A DNA stretch of 64,000 bases, taken from an uncultured Spirochaeta sp. Lineage in GTDB: Bacteria > Spirochaetota > Spirochaetia > DSM-27196 > Alkalispirochaetaceae. The notes beneath the pieces are model-generated. The model was not told the origin of the DNA. It made no database searches and saw only the letters and a program-made list of their open reading frames with translations. This document shows, piece after piece, positions 51,528 through 60,163 of the stretch; the stretch's first letter is position 1, and each line of letters starts with the position of its first letter. Location of the stretch: positions 1-64,000 of the forward strand of contig CAJWEZ010000022.1 of NCBI GenBank assembly GCA_913030605.1. Direction: 5' to 3'. Position numbers and translations under genes: made by a program.

Positions 51528-52502
51528 GTGGAGCATGACAGCACCCGGCTTGCGGCCCGGGGACGAACGATCGTCGTCGCCTCGTGGATCGGGATCGTCG
51601 GGAACGGCGTCCTGGCGATATTGAAAACGGTGGCGGGTTTCGTTTCCGGGAGCGCGGCGGTTCTCAGCGACGGGATCGACTCAGGGCTCGATGTTCTCAC
51701 AAGCGGCATCACGCTGGTCGCCGCCCGCATCACCTCCAAGCCGCCGGACATCAACCATCCCTACGGGCACAGCCGGGCGGAAACGATCGCCACCAAGTCA
51801 CTGTCGTTCGTGATTTTTTTTGCCGGCTCCCAGCTGGCATTCACCACGTTGGGGCAGCTCCTGCGGGGGGAGACGCGTGCGCTGCCCGGAAATGTTGCGC
51901 TCTGGGTGACCGGCGTTTCCATAGTGGGAAAGATCGGCCTCGCGCTCCACAAGCACATGGTGGGGCGCTCGGTGAACAGTCCCATGCTGGTGGCTGATGC
52001 GAAGAACATGCGCGCCGACATCGGGATCTCGATGGGCGTGCTTGTGGGCCTGGTTCTGACGGTGCAGCTGGACACGCCGGTACTGGACTCGGTGGTGGCG
52101 CTGCTCATCAGCGTGTGGATCATGTTCGTGGCGTTTCGCATCTTCCTGCAGACCAATACCGAACTGATGGAGGGCTACCACGACGAAGAGGCGTACCGTC
52201 AGATCTTTGACGCCATCGATTGCGTGGCCGGCGCTGAGCACCCCCACCGGACGCGCATTCGCTCCGTGGGAGCGATGCAGATCGTGGATCTGGATATCGA
52301 GGTAGACGGCGAACTGACGGTCCGGGAAGCTCACGAGATCGCCCAGCGTGCCGAACGGGCGATCAAAGCGGCGGTGGAAAACGTCTACGATGTCCTGGTG
52401 CACGTCGAGCCGATCGGCAACGTGGAGGGCAGCGAACGCTACGGGGTGTCCCGCAGGGCGCTTGACGATGCCCGCACCTCCGGCGACGGTTGCACGGACT
52501 GA
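51528..52502 (+). CDS. Cation diffusion facilitator transporter
   Basis: 324 residues from GTG 51528. CDF fold with six membrane helices and a cytoplasmic C-terminal domain. Helix 1 VVASWIGIVGNGVLAILKTVAGFVSG, helix 2 SAAVLSDGIDSGLDVLTSGITLVA with Asp pair DGIDSGLD, NHPYGHSRAETIA, helix 5 with VADAKNMRADIGISMGV. Zn-type CDFs have HxxxD in both helices 2 and 5; here the quartet reads D-D/N-D, which fits Mn or Fe transporters better. C-terminal RIRSVGAMQIVDLDIEVDGELTVREAHEIAQRAERAIK is standard. Gram-negative inner membrane; efflux. Confidence 0.88.
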   Translation: MEHDSTRLAARGRTIVVASWIGIVGNGVLAILKTVAGFVSGSAAVLSDGIDSGLDVLTSGITLVAARITSKPPDINHPYGHSRAETIATKSLSFVIFFAGSQLAFTTLGQLLRGETRALPGNVALWVTGVSIVGKIGLALHKHMVGRSVNSPMLVADAKNMRADIGISMGVLVGLVLTVQLDTPVLDSVVALLISVWIMFVAFRIFLQTNTELMEGYHDEEAYRQIFDAIDCVAGAEHPHRTRIRSVGAMQIVDLDIEVDGELTVREAHEIAQRAERAIKAAVENVYDVLVHVEPIGNVEGSERYGVSRRALDDARTSGDGCTD

Positions 52503-52537
52503 TTGACACGGCAGCCACCCCCGGGGAGGATGCCGCC

Positions 52538-53251
52538 ATGAAGCACTCCCGAATATCTGTCGTGGCCGTTCTGGCTGCATGTCTCGCGTTGGCGGCGGTA
52601 CCGGTCTGGTCCCGCGGCGTACCCGAGGAACCGCTGCGAACGATTTCCGTTCAGGGCATGGGGTCCGTGACGGCGGAGTCCGACACGGTGATCGTGGATG
52701 TGGGTGTCGCCGTCGTCGCCGACTCGGCGATCGAGGCGTCCCAGGCGGGGCGTGAACAGATGGCGCGTATCTACCGCGCCCTCGCCGACGCCGGCATCCC
52801 GGAGGGAGCGATCGAGACGACAAACGTCTCGCTGTACAGCGAGCCGACACCCGCAGGGCCCGATTCCCGGGAAACGCGTCAGCGCTACCGGGCCCGCAAC
52901 GCCGTGCGCGTCACCAGCGACCGTATCGATGACGTCGGCTCCCTGGTCGATACGCTCGTGGGCAGCGGCGCAAACCAGCTCATGGGCGTGCGGTTCAGCG
53001 TTTCGGATCCGCAGCCGTACCAGGATGCCGCGTGGCGGGTGGCGGTTGCCGACGCGCGGCGGCAGGCAGAGCTGGTTGCCGCGGAGCTGGACCTCGGCGT
53101 TGGCGAGGTGGTGCGAGCCTCCACCGGCTCCCCGGCGGGAGGGGCCCCGGTCGCCTACGCCGCCATGGGCCGCGGCGGCGAGAGCACGCCGGTGTCGCCG
53201 GGCAGCATCGAGTTCCGCCAGAGCGTCACCGTGGAGTTCGCATTGGAGTAG
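52538..53251 (+). CDS. SIMPL-domain (DUF541) exported protein
   Basis: 237 residues from ATG 52538 (GGGGAGG upstream). Signal peptide 1-24 (SVVAVLAACLALAAVPVWSRG). SIMPL/DUF541 pattern: RTISVQGMGSVTAESDTVIVDVGV, then TNVSLYSEPTPAGPDSRETRQRYRARNAVRVT and GSLVDTLVGSGANQLMGVRFSVSDPQPYQDAAWRVAVADARRQAELVAAELDLGVGEV (in parts), which is the family core. Periplasmic; in other bacteria it is linked to oxidative stress, but its role is not established. No lipobox. Confidence 0.85.
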   Translation: MKHSRISVVAVLAACLALAAVPVWSRGVPEEPLRTISVQGMGSVTAESDTVIVDVGVAVVADSAIEASQAGREQMARIYRALADAGIPEGAIETTNVSLYSEPTPAGPDSRETRQRYRARNAVRVTSDRIDDVGSLVDTLVGSGANQLMGVRFSVSDPQPYQDAAWRVAVADARRQAELVAAELDLGVGEVVRASTGSPAGGAPVAYAAMGRGGESTPVSPGSIEFRQSVTVEFALE

Positions 53252-53313
53252 TGCCCGCAGGTGGCCGGTGGCGTTCTACAGCGGGGCGCGCGTCCTGCAC
53301 GGGAGTCGCCCCG

Positions 53314-53342
53314 TTGACCGGCACCGGCGCCGGCGCTACACT
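53314..53342 (+). promoter_or_regulatory. Promoter of the ABC-F transcription unit
   Basis: TTGACC (53314-53319), exactly 17 bp, TACACT (53337-53342). Transcription should start near 53349, about 195 nt before the ABC-F start codon. Confidence 0.68.
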
Positions 53343-53371
53343 ACCGGTCAGAAGCAAGGAGTCCATTCGAC

Positions 53372-53392
53372 GTGAAAATGCAGGGCGAATAA
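53372..53392 (+). CDS. Six-codon leader peptide
   Basis: GTG AAA ATG CAG GGC GAA TAA (MKMQGE) with AAGGAG at 53356-53361, 10 nt upstream. It is the first ribosome-entry site on the ABC-F transcript. Leader peptides of this kind let antibiotic-stalled ribosomes control ABC-F genes (known for msr, vmlR and others). Function here is inferred from the layout only. Confidence 0.5.
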   Translation: MKMQGE

Positions 53393-53419
53393 GAGCGAAA
53401 CCCCGTTTCCGGTTCCCGC

Positions 53420-53459
53420 GTACCCAGCGGGTACCCCGGCTCGTTGAGTCGGTACCGAC
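53420..53459 (+). promoter_or_regulatory. Alternative GGTACC-based hairpins in the ABC-F leader
   Basis: Arms GTACCC/GGGTAC (53420-53425 and 53429-53434, 3-nt loop), GGTACC twice (53430-53435 and 53451-53456), and self-complementary GTCGGTACCGAC (53448-53459). Several mutually exclusive stems are possible, as expected for an attenuator. Confidence 0.5.
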
Positions 53460-53512
53460 AAACGGCCGGCCATCTTGTTCGTGTCCCGCTGCAATCACGG
53501 CGTTGTGGGCCG

Positions 53513-53539
53513 GGCCATTCCGGACTCTGTCGGAGGGCC
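53513..53539 (+). promoter_or_regulatory. Hairpin that sequesters the ABC-F Shine-Dalgarno
   Basis: Outer arms GGCC (53513-53516) and GGCC (53536-53539), inner arms TCCG (53519-53522) and CGGA (53531-53534). The ribosome site GGAGG (53532-53536), 7 nt before GTG 53544, is inside the 3' arm, so folding should block translation. Confidence 0.55.
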
Positions 53540-53543
53540 TCTC

Positions 53544-55073
53544 GTGCTTCATCTTTCCCATCTTTCGTATTCCTATCCCGGCGCATCGCTGCCGGTATTC
53601 TCATCGGTAGCCGCAGTCCTCGATCGAGGGTGGACAGGCGTCGTCGGCGCAAACGGCGCGGGCAAAAGCACGCTTCTCAAGGTGTGCACCGGCCTGCTCG
53701 AACCCACACAGGGGACTGTCTCGCCGTCGGGGCACGCGCTGTACTGCGACCAGCGCACCGAGGAGCCGCCCACCGACTGGGAGGACTTTCTCAACGCGTG
53801 GGATGAGCGCTCCATCGCGCTGATGGATCGCCTGGGCATCGAGTACACCTGGCAATACCGGTGGTCAAGCCTGAGCTTCGGCGAACGGAAGCGGGCCCAG
53901 CTGGCGACGGCGCTGTGGGTGGCCCCTGAGGTTCTGGCGGTGGACGAACCGACCAACCATCTCGACGGTGACGCCCGGCGGATGATCGTTGCAGCCCTTG
54001 CGGACTGGGACGGCGTCGGACTCCTGGTCAGTCACGATCGCGCGGTTCTCGACGGACTCTGCCGCCGGACACTGTTCCTGGCGGAGGGGACCGCCGTGCT
54101 GCGGCCGGGCGGCGTCTCCGCGGGGCTCGCGGAGGAGGCGCGGGAGCGCACCGCGGCACTCCGGGAGCGGGAGGAGACACGGCGCGAGGTTCGGCGCCTC
54201 CGGCGGGAGGCGCAGCGACGCGACGCGATATCCGAGCGTTCCCGCGGGCGGCTCTCGAAAAAGCGCGTGGGTCGCGCTGACGCCGACACGCGGGCGCGGA
54301 TCGACCTGGCGAGACTCACCGGCAAGGATCGGCGCGCGGGGACGGCGGCCCGGGAGATGCGGGCACGGGCCGATGCCGCTGAAGAGACGCGGCGGTCGAT
54401 ATCGGTGGCGCCGGCGACCTTCTCCCCACCCCCGGGGGCGCTGGGTATCCCGGCAACGGTGGCAGCCGGTGACACGGTGTGCCGACTTCCGGCGGGTGAG
54501 ATCGTGGTGGGCCAGGACCCGCCGTTCCGGGTGCGACACCCGGAGCTATCGGTGGCCCCCGGCGAACGGGTCGGCCTCGCCGGGCCCAACGGTGCCGGCA
54601 AGTCGACCGTCCTGCGGCACCTGTCTGCGGCGGCTCACCATGTCCCGGTTCAGGTCCTGGCGCAGGAACTCGAGACCGGCGAGGTGCGCGCGATTCGCAG
54701 CGCGCTGGATAGCCTGTCCCGCGACGAGCGGGGGCGCGTGGTGTCGCTGGTGGCGCAGCTCGGAAGCGACCCTGAGCGCGTCCTCGATACCGGGTTTCCC
54801 AGTCCGGGGGAGGCGCGGAAGATCCTGATCGCACTGGCGGTGGTGCGGCCACCGGCGCTCATGGTGCTGGACGAACCGACCAACCATCTGGATCTGCCGT
54901 CGGTGATGGCGCTGGAGGCGACGTTGCAGGTGTTTCCCGGGAGTCTCATCGTGGTGAGCCACGACGAACGGTTTCTTGCCGGTGTCTCCGATACCCACTG
55001 GCGCCTCGATCGTGAGGGGAACACGGCGACGCTGACGGTGCAATCGTCCCCGCCGCGGGATGATTCTCGTTGA
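53544..55073 (+). CDS. ABC-F type ATPase (ribosome-associated/antibiotic-resistance family)
   Basis: 509 residues from GTG 53544 (GGAGG 7 nt upstream). Two ABC domains and no membrane helices. Domain 1: Walker A VGANGAGKSTLLKVC (about residue 37), signature SLSFGERKRAQLA, Walker B VLAVDEPTNHLDGD. An Arg-rich linker (AAREMRARADAAEETRRSI) follows. Domain 2: Walker A AGPNGAGKSTVLRHL, signature FPSPGEARKILIALA, MVLDEPTNHLDLP. The linker is the P-site tRNA interaction segment of ABC-F proteins. Whether it protects from antibiotics or is a housekeeping EttA-like factor cannot be told; the attenuator-like leader favours resistance. Confidence 0.88.
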   Translation: MLHLSHLSYSYPGASLPVFSSVAAVLDRGWTGVVGANGAGKSTLLKVCTGLLEPTQGTVSPSGHALYCDQRTEEPPTDWEDFLNAWDERSIALMDRLGIEYTWQYRWSSLSFGERKRAQLATALWVAPEVLAVDEPTNHLDGDARRMIVAALADWDGVGLLVSHDRAVLDGLCRRTLFLAEGTAVLRPGGVSAGLAEEARERTAALREREETRREVRRLRREAQRRDAISERSRGRLSKKRVGRADADTRARIDLARLTGKDRRAGTAAREMRARADAAEETRRSISVAPATFSPPPGALGIPATVAAGDTVCRLPAGEIVVGQDPPFRVRHPELSVAPGERVGLAGPNGAGKSTVLRHLSAAAHHVPVQVLAQELETGEVRAIRSALDSLSRDERGRVVSLVAQLGSDPERVLDTGFPSPGEARKILIALAVVRPPALMVLDEPTNHLDLPSVMALEATLQVFPGSLIVVSHDERFLAGVSDTHWRLDREGNTATLTVQSSPPRDDSR

Positions 55074-55098
55074 ACTGTGGCTGCGGTCGGGGTATTCT
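55070..55098 (+). promoter_or_regulatory. Promoter of the diguanylate cyclase gene
   Basis: TTGAAC (55070-55075), 17 bp, TATTCT (55093-55098), followed by 26 nt before GTG 55125. The -35 overlaps the ABC-F stop codon. Confidence 0.55.
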
Positions 55099-55124
55099 GG
55101 GGAGACCGCGCTGGTGTTCGCCCC

Positions 55125-57086
55125 GTGAAACAACTGATCAACCGTGTGTCGCTGTCACTGCCGCTTTTCCTCACGATCCTCCTGCCGATCGTGGGGACCG
55201 TGGTGTTGTCGGTCCTGGTGGTGGACGCGTTCGACCGTGCCAGGGGCGTCGCGATTACGGTGCAGGAGCAGGACCTCGACCAGCTCGTGCAGCTCACGGG
55301 GCGCGCGATCGACGAGCTGTGGATCGAGCCGCGCAGCGAGATGATCGAGCGGCTCTCCCGGGCGGACGTTCTGCGACGACGGCTGCAGGGAGCGGCATCG
55401 TTCGACGAGCTCGTTCGTGAATGGCGGGCGGCGCGCCCGGCCCTCGGTGACTACTTCTACATCTACTACGGACTTCAGGACGGCCGGATCGAACTGTATC
55501 CCGATGATCCGCTGCCGCCGGGCTACGATCATCGGACCCGTCCCTGGTATCGCCGCGGTATGGCCTCGGAGGGGGGCGCCGTGTGGACCGCGCCGTACCG
55601 CGAGATTATCACCGGTCAGGTGATCGTGAGCACGGTGGTGCCGCTCTTCGCCGACGGCGCCGAACCGGGAGATCGTCCGATCGGAGTCTTTGCCGCCGAT
55701 GTGACCTTCGAGGATCTGACCGCCATTCTGCACGCGGTGGACCTGCCCGGCGGCGGCGCGGTGTTCCTGCTCGACGCCCTCGGCAATCCGTTTGTGGGGA
55801 CCGACGCGACGTGGGTCAACGCGCGTCGGCTGCCCAGCGCGGGAACGCGGCTGTTCGTGAATACCGGCGAGCCGTTGTCCAACGGCTGGCGCGTCGCGGT
55901 TGTGGTGCCGCGCTCGTCCCTGGCGGCGACGTTCGACCGGCTCCGCCGTCCGATCCTGGGGTGGGCGGTCGCCGTGGTGGCGGTAGTTGCAGTGGTGCTG
56001 GCGCTGCTCGTCATGCGCACGGCGACGCGGGCGCACCGCCTGGCGCGGTACTTTCAGCTCGTGGAGGACGAATCGGTTGCCCCTCGCACGCTCTTCCGGA
56101 CCCGGGACGAGTTCTCCTTTCTCAACGAACGCTTCAACCGCGCGGTGGATGCCGCCCGGTCCGCGCGCAGGGAGACGGTGGCGCGGGAGGAGACGTTCCG
56201 ATTCCTGGTGGAGGATGTGCCGGTGGGTTACTTCCGGTGTCGCACCGACGGGCAGCTGCTGGACGTCAACCGTCACTGCGCGGAGATGCTCGGCTATTCC
56301 CACGACGCGGTGCCGCAAGAGGTATCCTCGATCACGGACCTGTACCACGACAGCGCCCGACGGCGGGAGATATTCCGCGACCTCATGGCGGACGGGGAGG
56401 TGCACAACCGCAAGGTGCGGTTCGAGTCGCGGGACGGGCAGCCGGTGTGGCTCTCCATGACGGCGTGCCTCGACCGTGGCGCCAGCACGGCCTCCTCCGA
56501 GATTCGCGGGTTTCTCATCGACGTCACCGCCGACGTGATGGAACGCAACGAACTCCATACGCTGGCGCAGTACGACGCCCTCACCGGCGCAGCGAACCGG
56601 CGCGCCTTTGACGAGGCGATCGCGCGTACCGTCGACGCGGCGGTGGACGCCGGTGGCGCGGTGGGACTGGTGCTCTTCGACATCGACGAGTTCAAGAGGA
56701 TCAACGACACCTGGGGCCACGACGTCGGCGACCGGACGCTGAGTGCCGTGGTGATCTCCGCCGGCGGCATTCTCCGGAGTCAGGACACGCTGGCGAGGCT
56801 GGGGGGCGATGAGTTTGCGGTGTTGCTCCCGGGTGCCGACGAGGACGCTGCGTACGGACTGGCGATCCGTATTCGCGAAGCGGTTCGCAACGCCGCGTTC
56901 CCCTCGGACCTGCCGACGGCACCGACGTTGAGCATCGGCGTTAGTGCCGCCACCGGAGCGGTGATCGAGCCCGGAGATCTGATGAAACGCGCCGACGTGG
57001 CGCTGTACCGGGCGAAACACTCGGGCAGAGACGAGATCGTCCGCGCTTCGCGTTCCGACGATACCTCCGACGAGCGCTGCAGCTAG
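55125..57086 (+). CDS. Membrane-bound sensor diguanylate cyclase (Cache-PAS-GGDEF)
   Basis: 653 residues from GTG 55125. Makes cyclic di-GMP. N-terminal membrane helix (LPLFLTILLPIVGTVVLSVLVVDAF), a periplasmic dCache domain (ELYPDDPLPPGYDHRTRPWYRRG, VFAADVTFEDL), a second membrane helix (WAVAVVAVVAVVLALLVMRT, about 290-312), a PAS domain (FLVEDVPVGYFRCRTDGQLLDVNRH) and a GGDEF domain with DALTGAANRRAFDEA, DIDEFKRINDTWGHDVGD and LGGDEFAVLLPG. No EAL domain; an RxxD I-site five residues before GGDEF is replaced by SQDTLAR, so product inhibition may be weak. Confidence 0.9.
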   Translation: MKQLINRVSLSLPLFLTILLPIVGTVVLSVLVVDAFDRARGVAITVQEQDLDQLVQLTGRAIDELWIEPRSEMIERLSRADVLRRRLQGAASFDELVREWRAARPALGDYFYIYYGLQDGRIELYPDDPLPPGYDHRTRPWYRRGMASEGGAVWTAPYREIITGQVIVSTVVPLFADGAEPGDRPIGVFAADVTFEDLTAILHAVDLPGGGAVFLLDALGNPFVGTDATWVNARRLPSAGTRLFVNTGEPLSNGWRVAVVVPRSSLAATFDRLRRPILGWAVAVVAVVAVVLALLVMRTATRAHRLARYFQLVEDESVAPRTLFRTRDEFSFLNERFNRAVDAARSARRETVAREETFRFLVEDVPVGYFRCRTDGQLLDVNRHCAEMLGYSHDAVPQEVSSITDLYHDSARRREIFRDLMADGEVHNRKVRFESRDGQPVWLSMTACLDRGASTASSEIRGFLIDVTADVMERNELHTLAQYDALTGAANRRAFDEAIARTVDAAVDAGGAVGLVLFDIDEFKRINDTWGHDVGDRTLSAVVISAGGILRSQDTLARLGGDEFAVLLPGADEDAAYGLAIRIREAVRNAAFPSDLPTAPTLSIGVSAATGAVIEPGDLMKRADVALYRAKHSGRDEIVRASRSDDTSDERCS

Positions 57087-57138
57087 CCGCGGCGACGCGC
57101 CCCGGTGGGTTGGTCGCCGGCTCCGGATCGCCGGTCTG

Positions 57139-58728
57139 TCAGCGGCGGGCACGCCCGCCGGTTGAGACGCTGACCCCGATCGCGCCACCGACGGCAACGC
57201 CGGAATCCACGCCTGCGTCGACTCCTGCAAGCGAGGTGACGGCCGTTTCGGGCTGGTCGATCCGAAAGAGGAGGTCGCCGGCCTCCCCGGGAGCGCCGCC
57301 CGCGAGGACGTTGATATCGGCGTACAGCGTTCCCACGACGCTCAGGCGGCGAACGTGCACCCTCGATGTCACCCCGATGCCGACGATCGCCTCGAGGAGC
57401 CCGGCGTCGTGTCTACCGTCGGCGTACTGCAGTGTCGAGACCCAGTCTTCTCCGATGTAGAGCGATTGCAGCCACGCGTCGAACCCGAGGCGAGCGGTCG
57501 GCACCAGATCGATCCGTACCGGTCCCCGTTCCCGTTCCCACACGCGGTAGCCGGCGGCGAACCGAATCGCGGTGCGGCTTTCGACGATCGCGCGGACCTC
57601 GCCGCCCGCCGAAAGCAGCCCCAGGACATCGTCGATGCTGTCGGACTCATAGTCCTCACGGGTCCAGTTGATCGCGCCGGCCTCAAACCCGAGAAACAGA
57701 CCGCCGGCGAGATCGACACCGAGATTCAGGAACGTGGGTATTCCCGGTACGGGTGCAGCGTAGACCCGTTCGTTGGCGGGCATGTACAGACCGTGCGTGG
57801 CCACGCCGTAGGAGACGATCGGTCGGCGAGCGATCCCCGTTCGGGTGTTCCGTGACCACGGTCGCGGGTTGGGCGGGACCGTCTCCGGTTTGGGCGTCGA
57901 CTCCACCGCCGCCGGTTCCTCCTCCGGCGCGATCTCCGCGAGCTCTGCGACCTCCGCTCCCGTGTCTCCCCCGGGCTCCGGCGCCGCCGGCGGCTCCGGA
58001 AACGTGAAAGCCAGCGCCGTTCGGGCTCCCTCCATGACCGTGACGGTCTCCGAGAGCAGCACGTCTCCCGCCGACGGACCGTTGGTGGCGATGACCGTCA
58101 CCGTCCGGTCGCCGATCAGGACGTTCGATACCGACGTGGCGTTCACGGCCACCTGCGTGCCATCGACCAGGACCCGATACGAGCCGTCGGTCCACCCGTC
58201 GTTCCTCAACTGGAGCGAGCCGAAGGCGATCCGCTGACCGCTGAAGGCGGACAGGAAGCTGACGGCGAGCTCGTCGGCGACGGTGAAAGTATCGAAGAGG
58301 GACGTGGCGGTACGGGTCTCGTCCACCGTGACGGCTCCGGCGCCGCGGTTCCACACGGCCGCCTCGATCACGATGGCGTCATCGTCGCCCTGTTTCACCG
58401 ACCCAAAGACGATGTAGTCCATCGTCTCAGCCTCCGCAAACGCCTCCAGGGCATTCGGGTCTCCGTCGATCACGTCAGGAGGAATCCGTTCCGACGGGAT
58501 CGACCGGACGTCGAAGTCTCCGAGGATGCGCAACGAGGTGTCGATTGTCTGGGCCACCGAGGCGCCCACCGGATCCAGGGCCGGATTGCCGGTTTCGTTG
58601 GCGGCGGGGACCACCAGGACCCAGGGAGCGAGGTCCTGCTGCGCCTGGATCACCGGTCCCGTGCATACCGCCAGGACGATGGCGATCGCGTGCGTCAGTC
58701 GCGCCGACGGGAGCTGTCGCGTGTCCAT
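57139..58728 (-). CDS. Exported TolB-N-like/outer-membrane-type protein
   Basis: 529 residues from ATG 58728. Signal peptide 1-31 (LTHAIAIVLAVCTGPVIQAQ). The N-terminal part resembles the periplasmic GNA1162/TolB-N type: VLVVPAANETGNPALDPVGASVAQTIDTSLR, then a SVKQG segment. PEGA-like middle: GSYRVLVDGTQVAVNATSVSNVLIGDRTVTV. A Glu/Pro-rich linker (about residues 270-310) precedes a beta-barrel-like half that alternates strands (GLFLGFEAGAINW, RFAAGYRVWER, RLGFDAWLQSLYIGEDW). The last residues are Arg, not the usual aromatic. Related spirochaete proteins are known to me only loosely. Confidence 0.55.
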   Translation of the reverse strand: MDTRQLPSARLTHAIAIVLAVCTGPVIQAQQDLAPWVLVVPAANETGNPALDPVGASVAQTIDTSLRILGDFDVRSIPSERIPPDVIDGDPNALEAFAEAETMDYIVFGSVKQGDDDAIVIEAAVWNRGAGAVTVDETRTATSLFDTFTVADELAVSFLSAFSGQRIAFGSLQLRNDGWTDGSYRVLVDGTQVAVNATSVSNVLIGDRTVTVIATNGPSAGDVLLSETVTVMEGARTALAFTFPEPPAAPEPGGDTGAEVAELAEIAPEEEPAAVESTPKPETVPPNPRPWSRNTRTGIARRPIVSYGVATHGLYMPANERVYAAPVPGIPTFLNLGVDLAGGLFLGFEAGAINWTREDYESDSIDDVLGLLSAGGEVRAIVESRTAIRFAAGYRVWERERGPVRIDLVPTARLGFDAWLQSLYIGEDWVSTLQYADGRHDAGLLEAIVGIGVTSRVHVRRLSVVGTLYADINVLAGGAPGEAGDLLFRIDQPETAVTSLAGVDAGVDSGVAVGGAIGVSVSTGGRARR

Positions 58729-58735
58729 ACCAGCT

Positions 58736-58763
58736 ATAGTAGCTTGATGAGCGAATAAGTCAA
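58736..58763 (-). promoter_or_regulatory. Promoter of the TolB-N-like gene
   Basis: TTGACT (58758-58763), 16 bp, TACTAT (58736-58741), then AGCTGGT and ATG 58728. Leaderless-type spacing. Confidence 0.6.
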
Positions 58764-58787
58764 CAATTTTGTGGCCGGAGTCAGGGA

Positions 58788-60059
58788 TCAGGCGCGACGT
58801 GCCGCACGGATCACCGTTCCCGCGGCGAGGGAGTGCGCCACCTCCGGTGACGGCACGATCGCACCGTGATCGGCGTTCGTGACGCGGTCGGTGGGTGCGC
58901 CGTCCGGCGTCAGGAGTGTGAACGAACGATCCGTCACCCGCGTCGGAGACGCCGGGTTTTGCGGCAGGTACTCGATCGTTGTTCCGGCGTGAATCGTGTT
59001 TTTCACCGTCAGACGCCACGCGTCCGGCCCCAGGTGAGGAGCGCGGTCGTCGACCACCGCCATTAGCCGATGGTCCCCCGGAGTGTCCCCCTCCGCCGGT
59101 TCGTGGACCGTACCGTCTCCGAACAGAAACCCGGCGGTGTACTCACGGTGGGCGATGCGGAACAGCTCCTGGCGGTGGGCGTCCAGGTCACCGACCGGCG
59201 TTCCGGATGCGACGTCCGCGCCGGCGCAGGCATCGATCGCGGCGCGATAGCTGCGGGTGACTGCGGCGACGTAGAGCGAACTCTTCATGCGTCCCTCGAT
59301 CTTCACGGCGTCCACGCCGGCCTCCATCAGTTCCGGGATGTGGTCGAACAGGTTCAGGTCCCGCGACGACAGGATCGTGGTGAAGCGTCCGTCGGATTCC
59401 ACCGGGATGAACCGGCCCGGTCGCTGTCGTTCCTCCAGGCGGTACTGTTCCACCCGGTATTTCCAGCGGCAGGACTGGGCGCAGTCCCCGCGGTTGGCGG
59501 AGCGACCGGCGAGTTCGTCGGAGAGAAAACAGCGCCCGGAGTAGGCCATGCACATGGCGCCGTGGACGAAGACTTCGACCTCCAGCCCCGGAACCGCGTC
59601 CTTGATCGCGCGAACCTCATCCAGGGAGAGTTCCCTGGATGGCACGATTCGACTGAACCCGAGGCGGTGGTACACGCGGGCGGCGGCGGCGTTGGTGCAG
59701 TTGGCCTGCGTCGACAGGTGTAGTTCCACTCCCGGCATGGCGCGGTTGACGGCATCGATCAGTCCGATATCGGCGAGGATCACCGCGTCGATCGGCAGCA
59801 CCGCCAGACGGGAGAGCACATCCGGCACCCGCCGGAGATCGTCCTGGTGGGCGAACAGGTTGAGGGCGGCGTACAGCTTTCTGCCCCCTGCCTTGAGGCG
59901 GCGGAGGTCGGCGGCGAGCGCCTCCGGGTCTTCCCCGGGGATCGCGTCTGCGTGAGTCCGAAGGCTGAAGCCGTGGACGCCGATGTATGCGGCGTCGGCG
60001 CCGTAGCGGTACGCGGTCGCGAGCTTCTCGAGCGACCCCGCCGGGGAGAGCAGTTCCAT
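58788..60059 (-). CDS. U32-family peptidase / prephenate-type protein
   Basis: 423 residues from ATG 60059. The U32 signature region runs VEVFVHGAMCMAYSGRCFLSD, SANRGDCAQSCRWKYRV and the N-terminal MELLSPAGSLEKLATAYRYGADAAYIGV. Cysteines in MCMAYSGRC and GDCAQSC fit a [4Fe-4S] site known for U32 proteins such as RlhA and TrhP, which hydroxylate tRNA or rRNA; protease activity is doubtful. Full length for the short U32 form. Its own promoter; divergent from purC. Confidence 0.85.
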   Translation of the reverse strand: MELLSPAGSLEKLATAYRYGADAAYIGVHGFSLRTHADAIPGEDPEALAADLRRLKAGGRKLYAALNLFAHQDDLRRVPDVLSRLAVLPIDAVILADIGLIDAVNRAMPGVELHLSTQANCTNAAAARVYHRLGFSRIVPSRELSLDEVRAIKDAVPGLEVEVFVHGAMCMAYSGRCFLSDELAGRSANRGDCAQSCRWKYRVEQYRLEERQRPGRFIPVESDGRFTTILSSRDLNLFDHIPELMEAGVDAVKIEGRMKSSLYVAAVTRSYRAAIDACAGADVASGTPVGDLDAHRQELFRIAHREYTAGFLFGDGTVHEPAEGDTPGDHRLMAVVDDRAPHLGPDAWRLTVKNTIHAGTTIEYLPQNPASPTRVTDRSFTLLTPDGAPTDRVTNADHGAIVPSPEVAHSLAAGTVIRAARRA

Positions 60060-60071
60060 AGCGTGGCGCGT

Positions 60072-60100
60072 AGCGTATCGAGGTACCGTGGACGGTGCAA
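60072..60100 (-). promoter_or_regulatory. Promoter of the U32 gene
   Basis: TTGCAC (60095-60100), 17 bp, TACGCT (60072-60077), with 12 bp to ATG 60059 and no Shine-Dalgarno. Confidence 0.5.
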
Positions 60101-60127
60101 GCGCGTCGCAATCCCGTGCTCCGCGGC

Positions 60128-60156
60128 TTGTCCCGTGGTGACCGAGTGTGTACACT
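60128..60156 (+). promoter_or_regulatory. Promoter of the purC operon
   Basis: TTGTCC (60128-60133), 17 bp, TACACT (60151-60156). The transcript should begin near 60163, at the 5' side of the riboswitch P1 stem. Confidence 0.65.
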
Positions 60157-60163
60157 GCGGGTA

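Larger units (their letters stand above)
53252..53543 (+). other. Leader region of the ABC-F gene
   Basis: 292 bp without a conventional gene. It contains, in order, a promoter, a six-codon leader ORF with its own Shine-Dalgarno, hairpin arms built on GGTACC repeats (53420-53459), and a hairpin that includes the ABC-F ribosome site. Parts are listed separately. Confidence 0.7.
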
